Below, in pieces: positions 45,321 to 56,636 of a DNA stretch of 64,000 bases. Both the position numbers and the translations under genes were made by a program. The notes beneath the pieces were generated by a model. The model did not search any database. It saw only the letters and a list, made by a program, of their open reading frames with translations, and was not told the origin of the DNA. Positions within the stretch are counted from its first letter, which is position 1, and each line of letters starts with the position of its first letter. Origin of the DNA: Mermis nigrescens (taxonomy: Eukaryota; Nematoda; Enoplea; Mermithida; Mermithidae); NCBI GenBank assembly GCA_036768485.1, contig JAVLUZ010000339.1, forward strand, positions 124,001 through 188,000, read 5' to 3'.

Positions 45321-47969
45321 TTATGAAATTAAAATTGTCTACATGCGTTTATTAATACGGTATTTATGTTTTTTTGAATGATCGACCGTTTTGAGGACTT
45401 TACAGCTTTTTTTGTCTAAACATAATAGAAACGAAATTCAGAACTTGAATTTAACTTGACTATCTCGCGGTGACAGTGATTTATAGAAAGTTCTATTTTT
45501 ATTAATTGGAAACAAGGTGAAGAAAGCTACCATCGAAATCGAGCCGTGAACGTTGGCGTATTAAATTTCAGGAGCTTTGTTGGGCGCTCGACATTTCTGT
45601 TCATCTCTTGAATTTGAAACATTGTGGATCTCCTTTTCTTTTCTGTATTATTCTGACCCCCCAGATTTTGGGTGAAAGGCTGCTAAGCGTATTTTTCAAG
45701 CATTTCAGGCATTTCATCAAGCTACTAAGCATTTCACATATATAAGTCATTTGGATAGGTATATTAGTTGCACTTATGATCATATGATCAGACACGCACA
45801 GCATAGGAATTCTAAGGGTAAGATTTTAAAATACGTTTTTTTGGCTAAAAAATGGTCGATACGTGCCAAAAACATCATTTCGCAGCGTTTCTGACGGTGT
45901 TGTACATATGTTTCTTAATTGAAATGTAAAAACATGAAAAAATGTCAAAAATATACATGAAAAATTCGAGTTAATTGAGCGCATATGACTGTAGGTGTGT
46001 TATACAATCAAATATTATAATTTATATTGATTTAACATAATAAAATTTTGCGTTCACGTGCAAAAAGGCTTTATTTCGTATATTTTCTGATTCTACTATA
46101 TATGTTAAGCAAGCCTTTATCCTAGATTCGGCCAAGCGGGCGGTGGACCTAACATAAATTCGATCTATATCTCGGGAAATCGTTGAGACAGCTCGCAAAA
46201 ACCGCATTTTTCGACGTTTTTCGACATGCTCTATCCATCGCGATCATAAAATTCAAACTTTTCGAAATGAAAGTTTTTTGTTAATTAAAATGCTATAAAA
46301 ATTGTAATTTTTTGGTTGCGCTTGAAGCAAAATCATGGGAAACACTTCATATCTGACACGAAGCGCCCAAAATTTGAAGATTTTAAGTGAAGGAAAGGCA
46401 ATTTTTCCATCGTTCCGTGCATTATCTTATCTATCAAAAATTTTTTCCGGCCATGGGAGGGGCAGCCGCCCCTAAATACGACACTGATACTAAGTACATA
46501 TCAGAGCTGCACCAGGCACCAATACCGGCGCCGGTATTAGGGTTCCGGTGTCCGGTACCGGCCGGTACTTTTCAGCAAGTTTGCATCTGAAGAAAATCCA
46601 CTTCAGAAAGCGTACTTAAGCATATAACGATGATACTTGCATTGGAGCCTCGGCTGAGTTTATTTCCGTTTTTCATTTTCTCCCGCTTTTTATCTTTGAC
46701 TCATCTTGTCTGTGGAAAGAGAAGATGTAATTTAGCAAAGTTTTCACCTAACGGATATATAGACTTTCTCAATTAATTGAGCTGGTTTGCAATGGTTCAA
46801 AACTGAAAAATACGTGGGCACATCTGTTGATACTCACTCATACAGAAATATCGAAGAACGTAGAATCGAGAAGCTAAAATCGTAAAACTTCCTAGCATTT
46901 CTAGATGGCCGTTTTGTCAGTTTTGCACTATGTTAAAATCAGTGATCATTTTTGCACCATGTGGCGATAGCAAGTTTCCACTCTCTCCTATTCAAGCATA
47001 TATTATAGCAAAGAAAAATGCTTCAGTGGAACAAAAAAGACGAAAATACTTGGGATTAAGGATTATTAAGGATGTGAAAGGAGGGGACTAGGAAAAAGCC
47101 ACCTATGTTTATGCTTAAAGTCACATAATCTGTTGAAAATCCGACTTTCTCTATGCAAGGCAAAAAATCAAAGTATATTCTGCGGCCTCTGAAAAATTGT
47201 AACCTTTAAATTAATTTCAATGCTTCACATAAGAGTGTATAAACATAAGCTAACATATATACTTTTGTGCTAATTGCTTGCAAGTTGCACCGCTGACTTG
47301 CTTCGTATCGTGATTTATAGAAAACTAACTGCTATTGTAGTTAAAGATGTTTTATTTTGTTATCATGAGCATTATAGCGAGCAAACCTGGCGTCAGTTGG
47401 TTAGTGCACACAATCGTTGCGGGTATGCAAGGGTACCTGCATGTAGTCTGTTTCGCGTAGTTTATGCGTTTCCTATTATTTTAAACCAACAATTTCTTCG
47501 ATTGTCTTGAATGCATCGATGTTTGCTATTTCATTTAATTAGATTACAAAGTCGCTCCGAGTTTATTTAATCTACTTCCCCAAAGCTATTGCATACCTAA
47601 CTTGCTGTTTTTCAATCGTTTTTCTTTAATAGTTTATTTCAATCTGCAGGCCGCAGAATATACTTCGATTTTTGCTTTGCTTAGAGAAATGTAGTGTGTT
47701 TAGGATTTTTTTATAGGAACTTTTTCTTAGTCCCCTCCTTTTACATTATTATCAATCCGTTATCTTAAGTATATTCGTCTTTTTTGTTCCATCAGGAGCA
47801 TTTTGCTTTAATCTTTAATTAGCATGATTGAGAAAATCAGTCAGTAAGCACATACGGTAACATGCCACAATGATGACAGTAGTCCACGGATAACAATATT
47901 GTTCTGAACATCAGCATTATTTTTTCAAACAAGACAACCTTACCTTATACAAACAGATCAAAGGTTTTC

Positions 47970-48430
47970 AGCCTAAACTTTACGCAACTATCGGGTGTAA
48001 AGAACACTTACACTCAGCTTCGTAATCCTGGCATTACATAGAACATTTTGAACAAAATTTAGCTTCTGCAACGCTCTGAAATTAAAGTTAATTTTCGGTG
48101 TAAACTTAACACAACTACTGGGTGTAAAGGAAACATACAGTCAGATTCGTAATCCTGACGTTGAGGAAAATATTTTTAAAAAATTCAACTTTTGCGACGC
48201 TATGGAAGTAAATTAAATTTGCAGTGTAAACTTTTACGCGTTAAGAATAAATGAATTGTGCAAACTTTACATTAGTATGTGTAAAGAAAATTAACAGTCA
48301 GATTCGCAATTATGACGTCACATAGAACATTTCGAATAAAATTAAGCTTCCGCAAGGCTCTAGAACTAAAATTAATTTACGGTGTAAATTTTACACAACC
48401 ACGGAGTGTCAAGAAGATTTTAGTCAAACT
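47970..48430 (+). repeat. ~130-bp tandem repeat, about four units
   Basis: Units share AACTTTACRCAACT, GGGTGTAAAG, AGATTCGTAATCCTGACG and CTTCYGCAACGCTCT blocks at about 47980, 48105, 48260 and 48380. Confidence 0.75.
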
Positions 48431-48589
48431 CGTCGTTCTGACATTACTCTGATATTACGATCATTTATGAAGGAATTTTGTCTCCACAATGGCCTGGAGA
48501 CAAATAAACATTAGATGTAAGCAACTTGACACCATCGTTGAGTGTAAACAAACGCGCCCAACTGGCCTACTACGTTTGATTTCTGGTAA

Positions 48590-49250
48590 TTTTTAGACTT
48601 GCAATTATGTCCAGAATTATAACCGGAGAAGTTGGCAGAAAAAAAACAAGACAGAAACACGTTTAACACTCCCAATTTTTGACTTTACACCTCCCGAACA
48701 AGCTAAATATTGATGTAAATACAATTTGCTGTGACATGTACCCCTTGGAAAGTACTTTATTTTTATTCTATTCGACTTTTTCCGACTTCTTAACGGAGAA
48801 AGTGGCGGACAAAAAATGACAAACGTATTTTTCCACCATCCACCACATTGTAAACTTTAAAAATCTGAATTTAGGTCCTCATTGAGTGTAAAAGTGAATA
48901 TTTTGTTTGGGCTAGTTTGTAGCCTTCAAATCATAGTACGTTTGTACGTGGAAAACTTCTCTTCTGCAAAACACTTGGGATATTGACCAATCAAAAAGTG
49001 AAGATAACGTGTTTTTTGCCCATGTTACACCCCTGATTTCGAACTTTACACCTCCAGAATCAAGTCAATATTGAGTATTCTGAAACGCGGCTGGCTGCGA
49101 CGTGAAACCCTTGAAACTTGCTTTTTTATTCTATTCAATTTATCCGACTTATAACCGGAGAATTCGGCGGAGAAATGTTAGATAAAACCTCTTATCTTAA
49201 ACCATCCATTAGAGTGTAAACTTTCGCCTGCGTGAAACTTTACACTCTCT
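48590..49250 (+). repeat. Two-unit repeat with TTTACACCTCC and ACCGGAGAA motifs
   Basis: ACTTTACACCTCC, TCAATATTGA-like, TTTTTATTCTATTC and ACCGGAGAAnTnGGCGGA blocks recur in order with a spacing near 350 bp (about 48690 and 49040). It probably belongs to the same element as 47970-48430. Confidence 0.6.
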
Positions 49251-49728
49251 TTACACACTTAGCATCGATTTCAAAAGAAAACAAAAAGCACTCGCAACGA
49301 ATTTTTTTATCATCTATCTTTTGAAAAAACGCACCTTTCACTTAAGTCCGGTTATAGCTGTAGGGGGTAGACGTATGTTTGGGGTACCCAACATACATTC
49401 ACAGCATTGAAATTCTGGGGGTGAATTTATAAAGTGCTTTTTTGGGTCCGAGAATGGCACGCGTCAAAAATAATGTTTTCCGGTGTTTCTTGATGCTCTA
49501 TCTTTCTAGAGCATAAAAGCATAAGAAAATTTCGAAGAAAATTAAAAAAGTCGAAACATATTGAACAGAATATAGTCAAAACATAAGTACCTAAATTTTG
49601 GCACTTCTTGAGCAAATGGATAGCTAAAAACGTTTAAAAAAGAATCTTTTCTACAAATTTTTCGAAAATTTTTGGGAAAATGCAAAAAAATCGCCAATTG
49701 TGGGTGGGGGGGATTTATGCGGAAGGTG

Positions 49729-50126
49729 CAGTGTTTTTTGTACGAGCTTCCTTTGTACACGTACATACAAAGATGGTCCCCAAAATTCTGTACATGCAAG
49801 TTTTTGGGTGCTTTTATATGGTATAGTAGCGTTTCGGTGTAGGAAAACAGGGTTTCTCGACCTTTGGTAGTGTTTTTTAGCCAATTTCTGGATTTCTGAT
49901 GACAAAAAATACTGAAAATTGTCTCAAAACGGCGCGAAGCTCCGAAAAATTCGGTATTTTTGCTACAAACGATTACTCATTTTGGCGCGAAGCGCCTAGA
50001 ATTTTTGGGAACTTCAGACTTTTTTTACAGATTTGTCTCCCCAAAAATCTTTGTACATGTACAAATACGGTCCCAAAAAGTCTTTATACATCGAAAAAAA
50101 TCCTTGCCGAATACAAAAAAACCGTA
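49729..50126 (+). mobile_element. hAT-like element, family F, single copy
   Basis: 398 bp starting CAGTGTTTTTTGTACGAG, flanked by GGAAGGTG (49721-49728) and AGAAGGTG (50127-50134), 7 of 8. The interior has two GC palindromes (49930, 49984) and TTTGTACATGTACAAA. Confidence 0.82.
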
Positions 50127-50179
50127 AGAAGGTGAAAATTTTTCTGGTGGGGGTGAAACCCTGCTTGAATCCTCGAAGA

Positions 50180-50525
50180 TCATGTATGGTATCCCGGTGA
50201 TTTTGAGCTGGCGGAACATTTTTTGTATTTTGTTTATGTCAAAAGCAATAAAATGTCAAAAAAATTTGGTGTGAGTACTACTTTTATGTACTTTTTACTC
50301 AAAAAGCGCCCAAAATTGACCAACTTTTTGTATTTTTTCAATTTTAAAAGTGACATAATGCAGTCAAAATGGACTAAAAATGCTTTTAAAATGTGATATT
50401 ACCACGGAAAAAATATTGTATAGGCTATTTTGATTATTTTTGTCGTTTAAACAGCAAAAAAATCGTGATAGCTCAGTTGCCTATTTTATACTTCTGGGAT
50501 TTTGCCACCCCCTACCGAGCCTGAA
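50180..50525 (-). repeat. Family A MITE, partial
   Basis: Starts near CATGTATGGTATCCCGG and carries GCGCCCAAAATTGACC, ATGCAGTCAAAATGGACT and the CCACCCCCTACCGAGCCTGA end. The terminal duplication is not recognisable. Confidence 0.55.
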
Positions 50526-50745
50526 ATTTCTATCCACTTTTGGCCTGTTTTGCCTTATTTTCTGAGAAACATTCGCTTTTTATTCCTTTCAGTAGATTTT
50601 AGCAAGTATGAATTTACTAAAATAGCACACGGATAAAATTAAAGATTATAAGTAAACAAAAATAAAATAATCCAACGAAATTCAGCAAAATCAGACAAAA
50701 CAAAATAGCATTCGGAATTGAATTTTTTATTTCCGCCTTTGTACT

Positions 50746-50943
50746 CATACGTAAAACGGCTTGAAATTTCGGATAGGGGTGCCCGGCCATTCCAGGGGGT
50801 AAATGACCTCCAATTTTTGGCTAAAAAACACCTGAAAACGGCCGAAAATCACAAATTCTTGCAAAAATTGGTGGTCAGAAATTTGGGGATGAGGGACGAC
50901 CAACTTTGATTGGGGGATTCGCCATCCCCCTGTCACGTGTATA
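50746..50943. mobile_element. Family B MITE 53 bp upstream of exon 5, perfect 8-bp TSD
   Basis: 198 bp from CATACGTAAAACGG to CCTGTCACGTGTATA, flanked by TTTGTACT on both sides (50738-50745, 50944-50951). It ends just before the branch-point and polypyrimidine region of exon 5. Confidence 0.85.
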
Positions 50944-50996
50944 TTTGTACTTCTACCTTTTTATTTTTAACTTGAATATTTTTCGACTGATTTTAG

Positions 50997-51110
50997 CGGC
51001 TTTTGTTCGACAACTAGCTTTACATCGGCCGGACCGGGTAAAACCGCATCAGTTCGCACCACCTCTACTAGCACGAAATTTGTTGACGGCAAAAAGCAAG
51101 TTACAAAAAG
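50997..51110 (+). CDS. DNAJB6: DNAJB6-like, exon 5 (start of C-terminal module)
   Basis: Acceptor TGATTTTAG at 50996; C completes Pro190. It encodes GFCSTTSFTSAGPGKTASVR and then TTSTSTKFVDGKKQVTK, the hallmark Ser/Thr-rich stretch plus K-x-V-x-G-K-x-x-x-T-K motif of DNAJB6/DNAJB2 proteins. It ends after AG at donor GTATTT (phase 2). The longer open frame visible in another reading frame here is not the coding one. Confidence 0.92.
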
Positions 51111-52227
51111 GTATTTTTTGTGTAAGCTTAGCTTACAAACATACTTAATTTATGTAGAGTGGGCCAGCAAACGAAAGTTCATTCAATATGCTGCAGAAAG
51201 TTGTAGGAAAACCATATTTAATACTGCCAAATTTAATCGTACACACTTCTTCTATCAATTTTCAGGTGAAGTGTCGGTGTAAAGTTCTTCAAACTAATGA
51301 TCGAAAATTTGTTTATGTAGAACAATGAAGAAAATAATATTTAAGTCAATTGCTTGATTATGACGAACGTTCAACCTTTTATATGAACTTAAAGTAACAC
51401 GTTTTTCTTCATAATAATCGATCTCTGATGTTGGAAATTTTCATTAAGCTGCAAAAGTAGCTACTTTTCTATATGTCGCTTTGCAAAGTGAGTACTGTTA
51501 TGTACATACGTCTCTGTAAACAGTTTTTCAAAGTTCGAGTCAGTAGGTCTTCCTAACATTTTCAGAAAATTGCGAAAATTTCATTTCCTGTCTTCAAAAT
51601 TATAAATAAAAAGAGAAAAATAAATAGCAATTTTCTGTATTTTTGTAAAAATATAAAAAACTGAATGAATTTAAATCGAGTATTAAGAATTGCGAGCTTT
51701 CTTTTACATCATTTTACTTTGCATCTTTTAAATATACATTGTATGTTTGCATACTTACACATTTGTCGATTCTAATTTAATTTTTGGAATAAATTGCAAT
51801 CGTAAGTACGTACAAATATTATTTTGTCGTATTGTGCAAGTACTGTTAGTCGTTTACACAATCAATTTTATCCGTCTTAATCTGTTCTGAAACTTATGAT
51901 GCATGCAAGGCAGGCTAGGCCATACATGTAACAGGGGGTGGGGATTTCCTCCTCCCAAAGTTGGTTGTCTTGTCACCCTATCCCCTTAGTCAAAAAAATT
52001 TTTCCCCATCCCCCCTTGATTTTCTGGAAAAATCGAATTTTTTAGCCTTTTTTGGGCGTTTTTTTACCTTTTTTGACCAAAAATTGCAGTCCGTAAACCC
52101 TTACAAATGGCCGGCGACCCCCACCCAAATTTTCAAAAAATTTTGTTTTTATTGTTAAAATTCTTTCTTTTACGTATTTTTTAGTGGATTAATTTTTTAA
52201 ATTTTGATTTAAAACTTCCTCGTATAG
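51111..52227 (+). other. DNAJB6: DNAJB6-like intron 5
   Basis: 1.1-kb intron (GTATTT to CGTATAG). The first 800 bp are AT-rich with no feature. A family B repeat begins at 51924. Confidence 0.65.
51924..52140. repeat. Family B MITE, right end unresolved
   Basis: Starts CATACATGTAACAGGGGG and contains paired G-rich and C-rich blocks like the copy at 41530. It ends roughly 90 bp before exon 6. No right-hand duplication found. Confidence 0.5.
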
Positions 52228-52327
52228 GACGCAAGAAAATGGATCCGAGACAATAGAGGTTCACGAAGACGGCAAATTAATGTCTCGAACGGTAAACGGA
52301 ATCCAACAGCGCATCACTGTAAAGTGA
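52228..52327 (+). CDS. DNAJB6: DNAJB6-like, exon 6 (C-terminus)
   Basis: Acceptor CGTATAG at 52227; G completes Arg228. It reads TQENGSETIEVHEDGKLMSR then TVNGIQQRITVK and stops at TGA 52325-52327. The ENGxExxEVxEDGxLxSxTxNG pattern is the conserved end of DNAJB6-type proteins. The extended C-terminal tail of the long human isoform is absent. No canonical AATAAA follows closely. Confidence 0.93.
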
Positions 52328-52489
52328 TATTTATTGTCGGCATTTATCTTTAAATCGTATCGTTGAACGTTTTATCGCCTTTTTCCGTCACCACCGCCAT
52401 GATGAGTATATAACATTTGTTCGTTTTTTCCTATTTGGTCGCCTAGGTACAGAATACAGTAATGTCCGGCTATTTGTGCAAACCAAAAC

Positions 52490-53880
52490 GACTTTAAACT
52501 GCTATCCTATATATGTAAATTAAGCATTTAATACGATTTTCTATCACTCTACACCATTTCCATTAACATTCAATCGGGTTTTCGGTTTAAAAGTACGGTA
52601 AATGTGTTTAAATTGAAATAACAATTTGCAGAGCCTTTTTAATTTAAATTGTGGAATCCGTAATGTACATACATGGTAAGCGAAAAATTTGCGTCGTTAT
52701 TTCATAGCGACCCGCATTATTTTAACCAATTTCTTCGCAAAAGATTTTCTATCACCTTACACCATTGCCGTTAGTTACAGTTCGACGGGACATTTCCTTT
52801 TAAGGTGACAGATAAGTGTTTAAACTACAACGAGGGCTCGTTTTTGCTTTGTATGCACTCTCCTATAGTCATCGTAGACATTGTAACTTATCAAAAATGC
52901 ATTTAGGCGAAAATTCGCGTCGTTATTTCAAAGTGACATGCATTATTTTAAACAGCTTCTTTTTATACGATTTTCTACCATTTTGCACCATCGCCGTTAC
53001 GATTCGATGAGTTATTCTATTTTAAATTACAAAAAGGCGTTTAAACCGACATGAGGACTTGCATGCAGGGCATTTCTCGAATTCATTACTATAGTCTGTT
53101 TCATTTAACTTTGCGGTTTTCTTTTAAATTTTTCCGCAAGAATCAGGCTACAAAAGTGGTTTGAAATGTTGATGTAGTAATGCGGCTTGGCAATGGCATA
53201 CGTCTCCATATGACACGTTATACGGTAGAATATCATATTTAACGCATTAGTTTAAAACACTTTCGTAATTACTTTAAATTTTTTCAGAAACCTAAAAGCT
53301 AAATGAAACAGACTATAGTCATTGTAGACATTGTAATGTATCGAAAATGCACATGGCCGAAAATTCGCGTCGTAAACTTAAAGTGACGTGCATTATTTCG
53401 AGCAGTTTCTTTTCATAAAATTTTCTATCACTTTACACCATTACCGTTACAATTCGATGGATAAATTGGCATTTCGAAATGCAGAAATGCGTTTAATTTG
53501 AATTGCGTTCGTTTACGCTTGATTTTGTGGTTAACACCGCCTCATAGTCACTTTAAACATTTGAATTTGTTTAAAAATGCGTGTGGTCGAAAATTGGCGT
53601 CGTAATTTCAAAGAGACATGCATGATTTTGAATAGTTTCTTTTCACGCTATGCTCTATCGCTTCCATTGCCATCACAATGATAGATTATTTCATTTGAAG
53701 ATGCAGAAATGCGTTCAAACTTAATAAAGTAACTGTAGGGTTTGTTTCCGCCTTCGTTTACGCTTGCTCTTCTAGTTTACACTATCTTATAATCATTTTA
53801 AACATTGTAATTTGTCAAAAATGCACATGGCCGAAATTTCGCGTCGTTATTTCAAAGTGACTCGCATTTTTCTTACTTTA
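52490..53880 (+). repeat. ~225-bp tandem array downstream of the DNAJB6-like gene
   Basis: About six units share GGCGAAAATTCGCGTCGTTATTTCAAAGTGAC-like blocks (positions near 52690, 52910, 53355, 53590, 53830) and TTTTCTATCACnTTACACCAT (near 52537, 52745, 52970, 53426, 53653). Period is about 208-228 bp once the nested MITE is removed. Confidence 0.85.
53092..53315. mobile_element. TA-flanked MITE (TAGTCTGTTTCA family), in the 225-bp array
   Basis: 224 bp with ends TAGTCTGTTTCATTT and AAATGAAACAGACTA, flanked by TA. The empty site is visible in the neighbouring unit as CCTATAGTCAT near 52853, so the insertion point is certain. Confidence 0.88.
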
Positions 53881-54559
53881 TACCTATTTTTATTGAATGC
53901 TTTCATCGAACAATAATTACTCACGTCTGATTACTAGTGCACTGCGCCTATGCCTTGCATTCGTTTTGTTTACTGCTGTATTTAACTCGTACTTGTTCGT
54001 TTTTTGTGCTTATGAGCATTTGACATGCGAGCAGTCCTAAGTGCGCTATGCTGCGTTTCGAAAAAATTCATGTACATATTTATACGTTATTAGTGTTTTC
54101 CTGCGCGAAATACGGTGCGTCAATTGATAATTACGAAATTTTTCGCCTAATAATTGACGAGAAAATTATTAAAATCACTCCGGTAGGCTTGTCAAACGCT
54201 GACGCTCAATAAAAGTGACAATTTTATGGAAAAATGCTACTCAAAGCGTAACCATAATTACATTTTCAGAATTGGATGCATGTCAATGAACGATGGGAGA
54301 TTTTGGCATCATGTACTACCGTGTGCTGTCTTGGTGGCTCAAAAATAAAATATGACTAGCAAAATGGGCGCTTCGCTGCCCATTTACTAGAGCAACCTTT
54401 TTGCAAACATCGCTCCCCGTTTGCAATAAAAAGATTACTGATAATCAATATGCTACAAATTCTCTAAAAATTCATAGGTCCTGTAATTATCTTAGTATCT
54501 TACCTTATTATTCTCATTAGGTCTTAAAATTTTATTGCACACTCCTATTCACCCTGTTT
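53881..54559. other. No identified gene
   Basis: AT-rich single-copy sequence with one GGGCGCTTCGCTGCCCAT palindrome near 54365. Nothing else supported. Confidence 0.3.
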
Positions 54560-54904
54560 TATTAATGGTTCGGCTCACGCAAGTCTGCGATTCCCATAAT
54601 TTTTCTATCAACTCGAAGTCAGTCTTACAATAAATATTAAAATATAGTTAGGGACCGCTAATCCGAAATTATTCACTTCCGCAAGGTTGCATTCACTTTG
54701 CGGCTCGAATCCATTTCTCATTTTAAATCTAGCTCACCAAAATTTACAATTCCAGCATAGAATTGTGACTGCTGTCAGTAGTAACACGCCTTTTGAACTC
54801 CGGTTCAAACGCCTATGACGGGAAGGTAATACCCCAACAGGCATTAAAGCCGATGACGAGCTAAGACGGGCTATAGCGTTATGCCTGCCACGCTCACCAG
54901 GCAA

Positions 54905-55170
54905 TTATGCACCAATCGATAGAGCCCCATGTTTTGCTCTCTTGGTTGCATTATGCTCACCAATCGATCGAGCCTAAAGTGCTCTCTTGGTGTTGCATTC
55001 GATCGGTATTGCACGCTGCCTTTTCAACGGCGCTGCAGTCGGGTGTTAACCCGTGAGTTTATGCTTCAGATGGGCATGAAACTCAGCCGATCTCGTTTTT
55101 GTCTGAGCACTGGTTAGGCTCGCGAAAGCGACCGAACACTGATCAGTGGCGGACCTTCGGGTCTGCCAAG
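54905..55170 (+). ncRNA. Run of stable RNA-like hairpins, unknown structured RNA
   Basis: Six hairpins sit almost back to back. Two are near-duplicates: CACCAATCGATMGAGC...GCTCTCTTGG at 54912-54945 and 54958-54992. They are followed by CGGGT-GTTA-ACCCG (55040-55053), an 11-bp stem TGAGTTTATGC/GCATGAAACTCA (55054-55085), a stem closed by a GAAA tetraloop (TCGC-GAAA-GCGA within 55113-55137) and an 8-bp stem closed by a TTCG tetraloop (GGCGGACC-TTCG-GGTCTGCC, 55148-55167). This is far more structure than the AT-rich surroundings offer. I cannot match it to SRP, RNase P, snRNA or rRNA. The strand is inferred from the GNRA and UUCG loops. It could also be the untranslated part of a retroelement. 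Confidence 0.5.
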
Positions 55171-55200
55171 TTTTGTGAGACTCTTTCAGAATGCCTTTAG

Positions 55201-56428
55201 TCAATTTGCTTTTTATACTTCATTTTATTTTGTTTATTATTCAAGTTGCTTGCTTCTTTTCCGACAATCTGAGGGCCTTGTAAACCTACAAGAACTCATT
55301 TTATTAATGTTGTAGTTTAAAAATTTGAGCATTGCAGTGTAGAAAGAGGTAAACGAATGAGGATTTACATTGAAAGACTGTTTATTGCACACTCAAAGAT
55401 TGATATCTTTTTATATTATCCATTTACAATAAGTCCATATATGTACAGGAAACAATATTCAGTTTCTACATGAATACTCGCTAGTGGATGTAGAAACACT
55501 GTCCGACCTTAATGTACCTTCCTCGTGTAATTTGTGGAGAAGTTTGTGTAGACAAACAGCTGCTGAATGTGTGAAAAATTTCAGGTCCATTGAACGGATA
55601 TTTGCTGGGTTAGGGCCAAAAATTTACAATTTTTATCAACATTTCAACACAAGCATTATCTACAGCATGACTCGGTTCCCGTGATATATCACAAGAACCA
55701 GTGAAGAACAGGTTCCTAAAAATTGCTGGTTTACAGTCCATGGCTGTCTCCGACAAACGGTATAATTTGAACAAGCTTGTTTATATACTAAATACAATTT
55801 TGAACTTTTTCCGTTAATTATGATGCGTTTTTAAGAAATGGCCCTCAGCTTACTGTTACTGGTATGGGTTGCGATCCGAAATTCGTAATAAAATTTTGTG
55901 CACTTGTGTATACAGTCTATCGCCTCAAACTGTGAAAATTTTAGCCCCCGCTGGTAAGTACTTGGGATACTGTAGAGAAAAAATATGAAAATTTTGGTTG
56001 AATGCGTGATACACATGTTGCGTAAGAATCACAATAAAACACAAAGTTTACAGTTTTGAGTAAAATGTTACTAATGAGGGACAAGTATATCCGTTAAGCA
56101 AAATCTCTGTCGAGTTTCGCTATATGATCATCAAATTTGCGAGCACAGGAAATATCCAAATTTATGTAAGACAGTTTTGCAAAAACTGCTAAAAAATGCA
56201 ACTTTACAGGCCAATATCTCTCCCAATTTTACGTTTTAAGCAAAACGGACGACGTCGTTGTGTTTCTCTCATCAAGAAACCCCTTGAGGATATCTTAATT
56301 TTTGAAGTTGCCAACCGGAGGTCGAATTTCTTAATTTTTGAATTCGAATTCAGCCAATCGGCAAAAAGCAGTTTCTTGGCACCCGCCTCTCGCATCAACT
56401 GATTCGTAAATTGTACAATAAGTGATGA
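55201..56428. other. No identified gene
   Basis: Several 60-70-codon open frames occur (for example 55484-55684 and both strands at 56196-56402) but none shows a domain or splice support. Confidence 0.3.
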
Positions 56429-56610
56429 CAGTGGCGGATCTAGGATTTTCCTAAGGGGGGGGCGGTACCCCTAAGGGGGGGCGGAACCCTGACTTGGGCG
56501 GAAAAATTAGCCGTTTTAACCAGAAAATCGCTAAAAATCGCTCAAAAATGCTTAATTTTGCGCACTATTTTAGGCCAATGGGGGGCGGCCGCCCCCTAAA
56601 TCTGCCCCTG
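56429..56610. mobile_element. hAT-like MITE with CAGTGGCGGATCTAGG end
   Basis: 182 bp from CAGTGGCGGATCTAGG to CCTAAATCTGCCCCTG, flanked by AGTGATGA (56421-56428) and AGTGATGT (56611-56618), 7 of 8. It contains direct G-rich repeats and a GGGGGGCGGCCGCCCCC palindrome. Confidence 0.87.
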
Positions 56611-56636
56611 AGTGATGTAATATCTTTAACTACGCT

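Larger units (their letters stand above)
45293..50996 (+). other. DNAJB6: DNAJB6-like intron 4
   Basis: 5.7-kb intron (GTAATA to TGATTTTAG). From 45300 to 47970 it looks mostly single-copy, apart from a hAT-like GC-rich end fragment near 46510-46570 (ACCGGCGCCGGT). Beyond that come tandem repeats (47970-49330), a family I fragment (about 49430-49640), a family F element (49729), a family A fragment and a small MITE next to exon 5. Confidence 0.6.
29522..52327 (+). other. DNAJB6: DNAJB6-like gene, whole coding span (six exons)
   Basis: The coding exons 29522-29592, 33766-33875, 41844-42107, 45169-45292, 50997-51110 and 52228-52327 join without a frame break into 783 nt, 260 residues plus stop. 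Human DNAJB6 isoform b is 241 residues, so the length fits. Order: J domain (about 5-72), F/D-rich linker (about 88-148), Ser-rich stretch (179-184), conserved C-terminal module (211-255). Family members are HSP70 co-chaperones that keep aggregation-prone proteins soluble in cytosol and nucleus. Introns are 4.2, 8.0, 3.1, 5.7 and 1.1 kb and full of MITEs. The orthologue could equally be named DNAJB2/6/7/8-like. Confidence 0.88.

Noticed and set aside
54905..55170. SRP RNA, because ACTGATCAGTGGCGG resembles part of 7SL
   Set aside because: The required Alu-domain UGUAAY motif and the helix 8 consensus loop are absent, and the hairpin order is different.
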